Notes: generated by a model not told the origin, from the sequence alone. A stretch of 20,867 nucleotides of DNA from an uncultured Slackia sp. (GCA_934661005.1 CAKUIK010000039.1:1-20867), one strand, 5' to 3'. Positions 1 through 6,620 are shown, numbered from the stretch's first letter. Made by a program: numbers and translations.

Positions 1-16
1 CCTCTTTCGCATCGCA

Positions 17-67
17 AAAATCCCAGACGCATGGCGGCATTCCGGCGCCGAAAACGTCTGGGATTTT
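17..67. terminator. Strong inverted repeat, probable bidirectional terminator before the lysis genes
   Basis: AAAATCCCAGACG (17-29) pairs perfectly with CGTCTGGGATTTT (55-67), a 13-bp stem around a 25-nt loop. The stem starts with A residues and ends with a T run, so it could stop transcription from either side. A smaller hairpin (CCTTAC / GTAAGG) follows at about 81-96. It probably closes a phage operon lying left of the window and separates it from the lysis cassette that starts near 168. Confidence 0.7.
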
Positions 68-167
68 CTCGGCGCGAGGCCCTTACGAGGGTAAGGCATC
101 GGGGCGTGACCATGCCCATAGAATCGCATCATGGACGGGTCGCGGGCAGAAAGGGGGACGATTGGAT

Positions 168-488
168 ATGGCGGCAATTGCCGCGAGCGTTATCAGCGGC
201 CTCTCGCTGGCCGCGATTACGGGCTTGGCGGGCTTCATGTCGAAGCAGATGGCGGAGATTCGCGAAGAGTGGGGCGCGATGCGGAACGCCCAGCGCAATG
301 CGCTCAAGGCTTCCATCGTGCAGTCGTATGAGGCGGCGCAAAGGGACGGCTACATAAGCGCGTGCGAGCTGGAGACGATGAACCGACGCGCGGAGAGCTA
401 CTACGCGCTCGGCGGAAACAACTACATTCACGCGCTCATGGCGCACGCGAACACCGATTTGGAGGTTCGCGGGGAGATACCGAGATAG
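168..488 (+). CDS. Small one-helix phage membrane protein of the lysis cassette
   Basis: About 106 residues. An N-terminal hydrophobic helix (residues about 2-24, rich in Ala, Ile, Leu and Gly) is followed by a charged, probably helical soluble part. That part contains a YYALGGNN stretch resembling the YHALGGNG motif of small membrane proteins encoded beside holins in many Gram-positive phages; I know that family only as hypothetical or holin-like. The ATG at 168 is preferred because it lies 9 nt after the purine-rich GGGGGA at 153-158. A TTG at 162 in the same frame would add two residues but sits only 3 nt from it. The holin gene begins 8 nt after the stop, so the two are probably co-transcribed. 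A role as accessory holin or regulator of lysis is inferred from position, not shown. Confidence 0.7.
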   Translation: MAAIAASVISGLSLAAITGLAGFMSKQMAEIREEWGAMRNAQRNALKASIVQSYEAAQRDGYISACELETMNRRAESYYALGGNNYIHALMAHANTDLEVRGEIPR

Positions 489-496
489 GAGGACGA

Positions 497-751
497 ATGA
501 ACATCAATTGGGTTTTGCGATTGAAGAACAAGGCCACGCTCACGGCTCTCATCGCCGCCGTGCTGGCGTTCGGCTACCAGGCGGCGGGCATTCTGGGCTT
601 CGTGCCGCCCGTGGCTCAGGACGAGCTGACGCAGGCGGCGTTTCTGCTCGTGAACATCCTGGTCGCGCTCGGCGTGGTGGTAGATCCGACCACGCAGGGG
701 GTCGGGGACAGCTCGCGAGCGATGGAGTACACCGAACCGAAGGGGGAGTAA
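497..751 (+). CDS. Phage holin, phi-LC3 type
   Basis: Holins form lesions in the cytoplasmic membrane at the end of phage growth and let the endolysin reach the cell wall. The 84-residue product has the hallmarks of the phi-LC3 holin family (PF04531): an N-terminal INWVLRLKNKATLTALIAAV stretch, a first transmembrane helix (about residues 13-35), a second (about 46-63), then the characteristic VVDPTTQGVGDSSRAM tail. Length agrees with the family (about 75-90). The ATG at 497 follows an AGGAGGA ribosome site at 487-493. The TAA stop at 749-751 shares one base with the ATG of the amidase gene, so the two are translationally linked. The order small membrane protein, holin, endolysin is a typical lysis cassette. 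Confidence 0.9.
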   Translation: MNINWVLRLKNKATLTALIAAVLAFGYQAAGILGFVPPVAQDELTQAAFLLVNILVALGVVVDPTTQGVGDSSRAMEYTEPKGE

Positions 752-1707
752 TGGCAGATTTCGAGAACGTTCAGCCCGACGAGTACAAGCTGCTCGGCTG
801 CAATTTCAGCGCTGGCCGACCGTGGGGAATCAAGTACATCACGATTCACCACATGGGCGGCGACCTGGACGGTGACGCTTGCAACCGCGTGTGGCGCAAT
901 GCTGGCACGTCGGCGCACTACTGCGTAGACCGAGGCGGCCGCATCACGCAGCACGTGAACGACACCGACCGCGCGTGGGCTTGCGGCGACGGCGTAGGCA
1001 TCGGCAGCGGCGGCAACGACTGCTCGATTTCGATTGAGCACGCGAACGACCAGCGCGGCCCGTGGACGGTGTATCCCGAGGCCGTCGAGTCTGGCGCGCA
1101 TCTGACCGCCGCGCTGTGCCGCTATTACGGGCTTGGCCGTCCCGAGTGGGGCGTTAACGTGTTCCCGCACAAGCATTGGAGCGCGACGGACTGCCCTGGC
1201 GAGCTGTACGGCTCGCAGAAGGACGAATACATCCAACGCGCCCAGGCATGGTACGACGCGATGTGCGGCGGCGCGGCTCCCGCGGCCCCGCAGCCTTCCG
1301 TGCCTTCCTCTGGCCGCCACGTGCACTACGCGCTGCACGTCAAGGGCGGCGGCTGGTGGGATGAGGTCACCGACAACACGGGCGGCGGCGAGGACGCCTA
1401 CGCAGGCGCGCCGTTCGCTCAGCACGACATGTTCTACATCTACGGCGACGGCGTGAAGGCGTACCGAGTGCATACCATCGAGGACGGCTGGCTCGATTGG
1501 GTGTACAAGGCCGACAAGTCGGACAGCGTGAACGGCATGGCTGGCATCTGGAACCACACCATCGACGGATACCAAATCGACGGCGATGTTTGCTACCGCG
1601 CCCAGACCGTATCGCGCGAGGGCTGGCTCGACACCGTTCGCGGCACGGCGGACTTCGCGGGATGGTACAACGAGCCTTCGGACAAGTTCCAGGCTTGGCC
1701 CGCATAG
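751..1707 (+). CDS. Phage endolysin, N-acetylmuramoyl-L-alanine amidase with three GW repeats
   Basis: This lysin cuts the bond between N-acetylmuramic acid and the L-alanine of the stem peptide. Residues about 15-175 form an Amidase_2 / T7-lysozyme-like domain. The expected zinc ligands are visible: H33 in ITIHHMGG, and H140 and C148 in the HKHWSATDCPGE block, the last two spaced eight apart as in T7 lysozyme. After an Ala/Pro/Ser linker (about 172-188) come three related units starting near residues 192, 238 and 282, each with a Y, then GW(W/L)D about ten residues later; this is probably the wall-binding part. The product is 318 residues, a normal size for a two-part lysin. The ATG at 751 overlaps the holin stop and follows GGGGGAG. 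There is no signal peptide, which fits holin-dependent release. A terminator lies 10 nt after the stop. Confidence 0.93.
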   Translation: MADFENVQPDEYKLLGCNFSAGRPWGIKYITIHHMGGDLDGDACNRVWRNAGTSAHYCVDRGGRITQHVNDTDRAWACGDGVGIGSGGNDCSISIEHANDQRGPWTVYPEAVESGAHLTAALCRYYGLGRPEWGVNVFPHKHWSATDCPGELYGSQKDEYIQRAQAWYDAMCGGAAPAAPQPSVPSSGRHVHYALHVKGGGWWDEVTDNTGGGEDAYAGAPFAQHDMFYIYGDGVKAYRVHTIEDGWLDWVYKADKSDSVNGMAGIWNHTIDGYQIDGDVCYRAQTVSREGWLDTVRGTADFAGWYNEPSDKFQAWPA

Positions 1708-1717
1708 GGGCATCAAT

Positions 1718-1747
1718 AAAAGGGACGCTTTCGGGCGTCCCTTTTTT
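1718..1747 (+). terminator. Intrinsic terminator of the lysis cassette
   Basis: GGGACGC (1722-1728) pairs with GCGTCCC (1735-1741) around a 6-nt loop, flanked by an A run on the left and TTTTTT on the right. It follows the amidase stop by 10 nt and would also work on the opposite strand. Confidence 0.88.
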
Positions 1748-1758
1748 ACGCCTTTTCA

Positions 1759-1830
1759 AAAATGCCAACAAAATGCCAACAAAAATCGGCGTTTTATACG
1801 AGCTCTCACGCGGCGTTGCGAGTTCTCACG
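1759..1830. repeat. Two pairs of short direct repeats, possible integrase arm sites
   Basis: AATGCCAAC occurs at 1761-1769 and 1772-1780 (period 11, each followed by AAA). CGAG(C/T)TCTCACG occurs at 1799-1810 and 1819-1830 (period 20). Periods of one and two helical turns put each pair on the same DNA face, as expected for protein-binding sites. They sit immediately outside the lysis cassette. Confidence 0.4.
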
Positions 1831-1906
1831 GTGCAAAAGGGCGTTTTGAGCTGCGGCGATGCGCTCGTGAAACCGCGTGGGGCCGCGTGACGGCTCACAC
1901 TGATAC

Positions 1907-1936
1907 TTTACATAACATGTATTATCAGAATAATAG
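1907..1936 (+). promoter_or_regulatory. Possible rightward promoter in the junction region
   Basis: TTTACA (1907-1912) and TAATAG (1931-1936) are separated by 18 nt and resemble -35 and -10 boxes. No gene follows on this strand before the leftward gene ending at 2184, so either the match is chance in AT-rich DNA or a short non-coding transcript starts here. Confidence 0.25.
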
Positions 1937-2034
1937 ATAACTAAGTTCGCGTAGCTTATAAACTGCGTATTTGAGGTGAGATTACTGAGTTCTTCAATGC
2001 ACAATGCATCAGTGGCATACAGAATGGCAAATAG

Positions 2035-2071
2035 AGAGCCTTCCACAATATTGAAATATGAGGAAGGCTCT
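2035..2071. other. Orphan 10-bp hairpin
   Basis: AGAGCCTTCC (2035-2044) pairs perfectly with GGAAGGCTCT (2062-2071) around a 17-nt AT-rich loop. Neither side has a clear T run, so it is a poor intrinsic terminator. It lies 112 nt beyond the stop of the leftward small membrane-protein gene and could protect or end that transcript. Confidence 0.5.
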
Positions 2072-2183
2072 GATTTCGAGATTGCTTTATTTTCGAGGCG
2101 TCATCGATTGTGCTGCTCGTGTTCGCGATTCTATATGATCGTTTGTGGCCACATGCTTTGAATCGTATTGTGAATGCATTCTT

Positions 2184-2501
2184 TTAGAACGTTGAAGCCG
2201 ATTGAGCGACCATGCTGTTGGCTTGATCGACCAAGACCGGCGTGAGGAATACGGCAGTAAGGATATTTGCAATGAACGCCACCAGCGACACAACAACGGC
2301 GATTTTGGCGAGCTTCATAACGTTTTCGACGTAGACATCGCCGGGCATTGCTGAAATCATTTTCTTGGCGGAAGTCAACGCGATGAATCCGATGACGAAG
2401 CCAACGATATCGAGCAAAGCACCGCCAATCACAATGCTGATGCCAGCGCATACGATGCCGCCAATTGCGAGGTTGCGGCAGGTGGACTTGCTCAAATTCA
2501 T
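2184..2501 (-). CDS. Small hypothetical membrane protein, DUF4190-like
   Basis: A 105-residue product with two hydrophobic blocks: about residues 10-38, rich in Gly and Ile and ending in FIALTSAKK, and about 56-80, ending in VFLTPVL. The pattern of a Gly-rich helix running into a small-residue-Lys-Lys turn resembles DUF4190-type small membrane proteins, but I cannot assign a function. The ATG at 2501 is chosen because AAAGGAGC lies just upstream; the longer frame reaching 2783 has no such signal and would run into the start of dinB on the other strand. It is transcribed away from dinB, and a perfect palindrome lies between its start and the likely -35 region. It may be the first chromosomal gene beyond the prophage end. 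Confidence 0.7.
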   Translation of the reverse strand: MNLSKSTCRNLAIGGIVCAGISIVIGGALLDIVGFVIGFIALTSAKKMISAMPGDVYVENVMKLAKIAVVVSLVAFIANILTAVFLTPVLVDQANSMVAQSASTF

Positions 2502-2514
2502 GCGTGCTCCTTTC

Positions 2515-2548
2515 GTTCGATATAAAATCGAACATTTGTACATAGCAA
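2515..2548 (-). promoter_or_regulatory. Palindrome and LexA-like half site in the region divergent from dinB
   Basis: GTTCGAT (2515-2521) and ATCGAAC (2527-2533) form a perfect 7-bp inverted repeat around ATAAA. The right arm continues as TCGAAC-ATTT-GTAC (2528-2541): its left half matches the TCGAAC of the actinobacterial LexA box (TCGAAC-N4-GTTCGA), its right half matches poorly. On the minus strand, TTGCTA (complement of 2543-2548) could be a -35 box, with an AT-rich -10 inside the palindrome. A repressor bound here would block the leftward gene and might reach dinB, whose start is about 100 nt away. Confidence 0.4.
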
Positions 2549-2634
2549 CAGGGGAGTTGCCTGTTTCATGATACCATGGAGCCTGGCAAGAACACTGCGC
2601 CTTAGGTGCCGTTGATGTACTGTGAGAAAGCGAA

Positions 2635-3933
2635 ATGGCGGAATTTGATTCGACATATATGCAACCATGGACGGGACCGGCTATCTTGCTGGTCGATCTT
2701 GATGCGTTTTTCGCTTCCGTTGAGCAGCTTGACCATCCGGCGTGGCGCGGTAAGCCCGTCATCGTCGGTGGCGATGCCGACAAGCACGGGGTCGTTTCAA
2801 CTGCGAGCTATGAGGCGCGTGCCTATGGCGTGCATTCCGCCATGGCGGCTTCTGCGGCTCGCGAATTGTGTCCCCACGCGATTTGGACGCATGGCCATTT
2901 CGACCGTTATAAAGAAATGTCCGCGCAGGTTATGGCCATATTGCACGATGAAAGCCCTCATGTACAGCAGGTGAGCATCGATGAAGCTTTCGTCGATGTC
3001 TCCCCCACCGAAGTGAACTTTGAGCATCCAGCTGTTATTGCCGATAGAATCCAAAGGCGCGTCGCGGCTCTTGGCGTTACGTGCTCGGTTGGCGTCGGAA
3101 CGAGTAAAACAGTTGCAAAAATTGCCTCTGACCAGGATAAACCTCGCGGTCTTACCGTAATTTACCCAGGCTGCGAGCTTTCATTCCTCTTCCCCTTGCC
3201 AATTCGCGTTATGTCGGGCGTCGGCAAGCGTGCCGAGGAGCAACTTTTGAGGCATGGTATTCGCACGCTTGGCGATATGGCTGAGGCGTCGGAAGATGTA
3301 CTGCGCTCTATTTATGGCAAGAACGGCGAGATGATGCGCATGCGCTGCTTGGGAATCGACGCAACGGCCGTAAAGCGAGACGAAACCGTGAAATCGGTTT
3401 CTAATGAAATGACCTTTTCTCATGACCTTGTTTCTTTCGATGCTATTGAAAACGCGGCACATATGCTTGCCACGAAAGTGGCTCGCCGTCTGCGGAAGAA
3501 TGGGCTTAAGGGTTCAACGCTTGCCTTGAAACTCCGATTCGCTGACCGCACGACGAAAAGTTGTCAAACGCAACTTCGCACGCGCGACGATAACGAGCAT
3601 ATATTCATGCCCGAGATTCGTCGCATGATTTCTCAAATATGGAAGCCGGGAATGCGCGTGCGTTTGGTCGGGGTTGCCGTGTCTCATTTCGACGCTGAAG
3701 ATGTCGTGCAGGACTCTCTCTTCGATGCTGGCCTTTTCGATTCTAGCGCCGATGAGCGGCCTGCCTGCGAAAAGCCGGCGCTGAGTTCAGACGTCGGAAG
3801 GAATCTTTCGAAAGCGACCGATAAAGTGAAAGACCGATTTGGTGAAGGGGCGGTCTTTTTTGGTCGCGATTTACTATTCAAAGACAAAACCACTGGTACT
3901 GCGGCGAAAAATCCCTCCGATTATTCCCGGTAG
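2635..3933 (+). CDS. dinB: DNA polymerase IV (Y-family translesion polymerase)
   Basis: A low-fidelity polymerase that copies past damaged bases, working with the sliding clamp. The 432-residue product begins its palm with LLVDLDAFFASVEQ (catalytic D21) and carries SIDEAFVD with D116-E117, completing the metal-binding acidic set. The TCSVGVGTSKTVAKIASDQDKPRGL block and a helix-hairpin-helix region (GVGKRAEEQLLRHGI) follow, then the little-finger domain. A clamp-binding motif, QDSLF, starts at residue 359, followed by a tail with LSKATDKVKDRFGEGAVF, a segment also seen in Gram-positive homologues. The ATG at 2635 has only a weak GAGAAAG upstream, but it places the palm motif at the usual distance from the start. 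The product is a complete DinB, not a UmuC, and there is no umuD beside it. SOS control is plausible given the LexA-like half site upstream, but unproven. Confidence 0.95.
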   Translation: MAEFDSTYMQPWTGPAILLVDLDAFFASVEQLDHPAWRGKPVIVGGDADKHGVVSTASYEARAYGVHSAMAASAARELCPHAIWTHGHFDRYKEMSAQVMAILHDESPHVQQVSIDEAFVDVSPTEVNFEHPAVIADRIQRRVAALGVTCSVGVGTSKTVAKIASDQDKPRGLTVIYPGCELSFLFPLPIRVMSGVGKRAEEQLLRHGIRTLGDMAEASEDVLRSIYGKNGEMMRMRCLGIDATAVKRDETVKSVSNEMTFSHDLVSFDAIENAAHMLATKVARRLRKNGLKGSTLALKLRFADRTTKSCQTQLRTRDDNEHIFMPEIRRMISQIWKPGMRVRLVGVAVSHFDAEDVVQDSLFDAGLFDSSADERPACEKPALSSDVGRNLSKATDKVKDRFGEGAVFFGRDLLFKDKTTGTAAKNPSDYSR

Positions 3934-4051
3934 CCTTTCTTCGGGGCTTATGCCAGCGTATTTCGCCACGAACGAGCGGCCACTGCGAAATTGACGGGAA
4001 GCGTGCGCGCGACGGCTTCCAACTCGGTCTTTAGCAAGTGCCTTCAAGACG

Positions 4052-4077
4052 AAAAACGGCCCCAGCGGGGCCGTTTG
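4052..4077 (-). terminator. Intrinsic terminator of the glycosyltransferase gene
   Basis: AAACGGCCCC (4054-4063) pairs perfectly with GGGGCCGTTT (4067-4076) around a 3-nt loop. Read leftward, the stem ends in TTTTT. It begins 6 nt beyond the glycosyltransferase stop. It may also limit read-through from dinB. Confidence 0.88.
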
Positions 4078-4082
4078 GCATG

Positions 4083-5111
4083 TTAGTTGAATTTGAAAAT
4101 CTTTTGCGCGAGGTGGTAAGCCGCAAGGCCGAATTGGCGGCCCGCTTCCGTGGGAATGTTCGTTCCCCAGTTCAGCGCGGTATTCTTAACGCGTTTATAG
4201 AGCTCGGGGTTTTTATTCTTGAGGTATTCCCAAATGGCGCTGCGGTCTTTCTCGTTCTCCTCGGTCTTTTCCATGCGCAGGAATATCGAGCAAATGCACA
4301 TCATCATTGAGAGGTAGTTGAGCATGTAGCGTTCGAGCTTTTTAGACTCAATTTCCGCCTCGTTCATGGCGTCAATCATGATTCGCGTTACGCGAAGCTG
4401 CTGGTCGCGGCGCGCGTACATGATTTTCTCGTTCACGCTTTGGTCTTCGCGGCCAATGAAATAGCGATACATGTCAACGTCAAGGTAGTACATCGTGCGA
4501 ACGCTCGGCAGCGGTTCGAACACGAAAATGTTATCAACATAGAACGTGTGCTCGGGAAGCTTCAGGCCTAAATCTTGCAGAAGTTCGGTTCGATAGATGA
4601 CCGAATGCATGAGCAGGTATTGCGATTGACGGAAATGTTTGGTGTCGTCCCAGCCGAATTCCTCGCCCACGGGGAAAACGTTTTTGTAACCCATGACAGT
4701 ACGGGTGCCTTCATGCACTTTTTCGTATACATAATTGGCAATGACCATATCGGTGGGCTCGGCAAGTTCCATTTGTCGGCGCAAGTACGCCATGACTTCG
4801 TGCATGGCATCTTTATCGAGCCAGTCATCGGAGTCGACGACCTTGAAATAGCGGCCCTCGGCGTTTGCGAGACCGGTATTCACGGCTGAACCATGGCCGC
4901 CGTTGGGCTTATGGATCGCGCGAATGGTCTCGGGGTGCTTCGCCTGCCACGCATCGGCGATTTCGGCGGTGTTGTCTTTCGTAGAACCGTCATCGACGAT
5001 GAGGATTTCGATGTCGCCCTTGCCTTCGTCGCATGCGAGCAGCGACTCGATGCACTTGTCCATGTACGCGGCGGAGTTGTAACAAGGAACGGCGAATGAA
5101 ATGGTTTTCAT
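4083..5111 (-). CDS. Family 2 glycosyltransferase
   Basis: A probable envelope or capsule glycosyltransferase that uses a nucleotide-sugar donor; donor and acceptor cannot be read from the sequence. The 342-residue protein opens with the GT-A signature ISFAVPCYNSAAYMDKCIESL, has the nucleotide-binding LIVDDGSTKDNT (D40-D41), the KPNGGHGSAVNTGL turn, and the metal-binding DSDDW at 93-97. The C-terminal half is helical and charged, with no transmembrane helices, so the enzyme is cytoplasmic or peripheral. The ATG at 5111 is preceded by GAAAGGG. It is a lone gene, not part of a polysaccharide cluster here, and has its own terminator and a likely promoter. It is divergent from pta. Confidence 0.87.
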   Translation of the reverse strand: MKTISFAVPCYNSAAYMDKCIESLLACDEGKGDIEILIVDDGSTKDNTAEIADAWQAKHPETIRAIHKPNGGHGSAVNTGLANAEGRYFKVVDSDDWLDKDAMHEVMAYLRRQMELAEPTDMVIANYVYEKVHEGTRTVMGYKNVFPVGEEFGWDDTKHFRQSQYLLMHSVIYRTELLQDLGLKLPEHTFYVDNIFVFEPLPSVRTMYYLDVDMYRYFIGREDQSVNEKIMYARRDQQLRVTRIMIDAMNEAEIESKKLERYMLNYLSMMMCICSIFLRMEKTEENEKDRSAIWEYLKNKNPELYKRVKNTALNWGTNIPTEAGRQFGLAAYHLAQKIFKFN

Positions 5112-5230
5112 TTATGAACCCTTTCGGGGCCATGCATGCAAATGCATACGACCCGGCAATGTTTCCATATCGACCGTGCGAAACGCGAAATGCATGCGCC
5201 TTTCGCACCGGCGATACCTCAAGCGCCTCT

Positions 5231-5236
5231 ATTATA
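5231..5236 (-). promoter_or_regulatory. Consensus -10 box for the glycosyltransferase gene
   Basis: On the minus strand this reads TATAAT, an exact -10 match, about 120 nt upstream of the glycosyltransferase start. The expected -35 position reads GAAGCG, a poor match, so activity may depend on an activator or on other contacts. The implied leader is about 110 nt long and contains repeated ATGCAT blocks. Confidence 0.5.
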
Positions 5237-5310
5237 GGGAAATCGCATGATGCCGCTTCCCCGCTGCCGTTCAGCCTATGAAATCACCAGAATGAATGTA
5301 GATAAAACGC

Positions 5311-5334
5311 CAGAGCTGCGCTCTGCGTTATTAT
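5311..5334 (+). promoter_or_regulatory. Inverted repeat and possible -10 box ahead of pta
   Basis: CAGAGC (5311-5316) and GCTCTG (5320-5325) form a perfect 6-bp inverted repeat around TGC. TATTAT (5329-5334, one change from TATAAT) follows directly, 35 nt before the pta start. No good -35 box is seen at the proper distance. The repeat could be an operator, or simply structure in the leader. Confidence 0.3.
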
Positions 5335-5368
5335 TGGCGGTATGCAGATTCAAGAGAAAGGACGCTGC

Positions 5369-6358
5369 ATGGCAACGTTTCTGAGCACCATGATCGACCG
5401 CGCAAAGGCCGATAAGAAGACCATCGTTTTGCCGGAAGGCAATGACGAGCGCATCCTGGAAGCTGCCGAAAAGGCGCTTGAGCAGGGTTTGGCAAACATC
5501 GTGATCGTCGGCAATCCTGAGGAAGTCGCTGCGAAGGGCTACAAGCTTGATGGGGCGACCATTATCGACAACACCGAAGGCGAGCTTCGCAAAGAAATGG
5601 CCGAGGCGTTCTATGAGCTGCGCAAGAGCAAGGGCGTTACCCCTGAAGAGGCAGAAGCTCAAATGGATGACGTCATGTATTTCGGCACGATGCTGCTGAA
5701 GACGGGCCGTGCCGATGGCTTGGTTGGTGGCGCGTGCCACGCTACGAAAGACGTGCTGCATCCGGCTTTGCGCATTATTAAAACCGCGCCTGGCAGCAAG
5801 CTCGTGAGCTCTTTCTTCGTCATGGAGGTTCCGAATTGCGAGTTCGGCGATGCGGGCACCTTCATGTTCAGCGATTGCGCCGTATGCATTCAGCCGAATG
5901 CCGAGGATCTTTCCGAAATCGCCGTGGCAACCGCGAAGAGCTATGAGAAGCTTTTGGGTGCCGAGGCTCGCGTTGCGATGCTTTCCCATTCGAGCTACGG
6001 CTCGGTGAAGGATGGCGATACGCAAAAGGTCGTCGAAGCTCTGGCTCTCGCCAAGCAGAAGGCCCCCGAGTTCGCTATCGATGGCGAACTGCAGGCTGAC
6101 GCCGCGCTGGTTCCCAGCGTTGCAGCAAGCAAGGCTCCCGACTCCCCCGTTGCTGGCAAAGCGAACGTTCTGGTGTTCCCCGACCTCGATGCCGCAAACA
6201 TTGGCTATAAGCTGGTGCAGCGCCTGGCAAAGGCAGAGGCGTACGGCCCCATCACTCAGGGCTTGGGCGCACCGATGAACGACCTGTCTCGCGGCTGCTC
6301 CGCGGATGATGTTTTGGGCGTTATCGCCATTACCGCCGTGCAGGCACAGGAAGCGTAA
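5369..6358 (+). CDS. pta: Phosphate acetyltransferase
   Basis: It interconverts acetyl-CoA plus phosphate with acetyl phosphate plus CoA, the step before acetate kinase in acetate formation. The 329-residue product is the short single-domain form, without the N-terminal regulatory domain of the long enterobacterial Pta. Recognisable blocks are IVLPEGNDERILEAAEKAL near the N terminus, GLVGGACHATKDVLHPALRI in the middle, and FPDLDAANIGYKLVQRLA with GPITQGLGAPMNDLSRG near the C terminus. The ATG at 5369 is chosen because GAGAAAGGA lies 6 nt before it; an ATG 27 nt further upstream has no ribosome site and adds non-conserved residues. ackA lies downstream on the opposite strand, so the two are not co-transcribed. 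Two hairpins follow the stop. Confidence 0.95.
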   Translation: MATFLSTMIDRAKADKKTIVLPEGNDERILEAAEKALEQGLANIVIVGNPEEVAAKGYKLDGATIIDNTEGELRKEMAEAFYELRKSKGVTPEEAEAQMDDVMYFGTMLLKTGRADGLVGGACHATKDVLHPALRIIKTAPGSKLVSSFFVMEVPNCEFGDAGTFMFSDCAVCIQPNAEDLSEIAVATAKSYEKLLGAEARVAMLSHSSYGSVKDGDTQKVVEALALAKQKAPEFAIDGELQADAALVPSVAASKAPDSPVAGKANVLVFPDLDAANIGYKLVQRLAKAEAYGPITQGLGAPMNDLSRGCSADDVLGVIAITAVQAQEA

Positions 6359-6372
6359 GTCGTCTCTTAGAT

Positions 6373-6425
6373 GCGGGTTTTCTCCCGCGATTTTCTACGT
6401 TGGGCCGCCATGTGCGGCCCATTTT
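6373..6425 (+). terminator. Tandem hairpin terminators after pta
   Basis: Two hairpins in series: GCGGG (6373-6377) with CCCGC (6384-6388), followed by GATTTTCT; then GGGCCGC (6402-6408) with GCGGCCC (6414-6420), followed by ATTTTCG. Each is a moderate rightward terminator. Confidence 0.7.
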
Positions 6426-6430
6426 CGTAT

Positions 6431-6475
6431 TACGGAAAACTCGGAGTGCGGCTATGCCGCCTTGAGGCTTCCGTA
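6431..6475. other. Extended hairpin between pta and ackA
   Basis: Nested complementarity: TACGGAA (6431-6437) with TTCCGTA (6469-6475), CTC (6440-6442) with GAG (6464-6466), and GCGGC (6448-6452) with GCCGC (6456-6460) around TAT. It is separate from the two terminators to its left and from the ackA terminator to its right. Function unknown. Confidence 0.5.
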
Positions 6476-6545
6476 TATTTGGAGCGCTTCTTGCAGCGGC
6501 GTTCGCGGTTGCAAGCGTCATTGTGGTTCATGGCGCGAAACAACA

Positions 6546-6604
6546 AAGGACCCGTGCTTTGATCCCAGGCGCTATGCGTCGCTGGCAATAAAGCACGGGT
6601 CCTT
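6546..6604 (-). terminator. Terminator of ackA with a 15-bp perfect stem
   Basis: AAGGACCCGTGCTTT (6546-6560) pairs perfectly with AAAGCACGGGTCCTT (6590-6604) around a 29-nt loop that can itself fold (CGC/GCG and CCAG/CTGG). Read leftward, the stem is followed by TGTTGTTTCG, a broken T run. It lies 16 nt beyond the ackA stop. Confidence 0.75.
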
Positions 6605-6620
6605 CGCGTAGATGCGAATG

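Larger units (their letters stand above)
1748..2183. other. Gene-free prophage/chromosome junction region
   Basis: No convincing gene lies in these 436 nt; the open frames lack ribosome sites and recognisable content. What can be seen, left to right: AATGCCAAC at 1761-1769 repeated at 1772-1780; the near-repeats CGAGCTCTCACG (1799-1810) and CGAGTTCTCACG (1819-1830), exactly 20 nt apart; a change to AT-rich sequence from about 1895; an interrupted dyad, TGATA...TACAT / ATGTATTATCA, at 1901-1927; a possible rightward promoter; and a 10-bp hairpin at 2035-2071. Short repeats beside a lysis cassette are what integrase arm sites at a phage attachment site look like, so attR or attL may lie here. 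That is inference: the partner end is outside the window and no integrase gene is present. Confidence 0.45.

Noticed and set aside
616..1716. A 366-codon open frame opposite the holin and endolysin
   Set aside because: It is rich in Arg, Ala, Val and His, as expected for the reverse of GC-rich genes, and the plus-strand genes have clear zinc ligands and holin motifs.
1756..2046. A 96-codon minus-strand frame in the junction region
   Set aside because: It starts with GTG without a ribosome site, begins inside a hairpin arm and changes composition half way; it is probably chance in AT-rich DNA.
1976..2161. A 61-codon plus-strand frame after the possible promoter
   Set aside because: It starts with GTG, the GAGG before it is too close, and the protein is Cys/Arg-rich with no conserved look.
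1748..2183. A tRNA as phage integration target
   Set aside because: I looked for a T-loop (GTTCGA-N-TC) with a matching acceptor stem and found none here or elsewhere in the window.
2635..3933. Reading the Y-family polymerase as UmuC of a mutagenesis cassette
   Set aside because: There is no umuD-like gene next to it, and the length and C-terminal segment fit DinB of Gram-positive bacteria.
3997..4020. GGAAGC/GCTTCC hairpin as a dinB terminator
   Set aside because: The stem is only 6 bp with a 12-nt loop and no T run follows; dinB may instead end at the bidirectional hairpin at 4052-4077.
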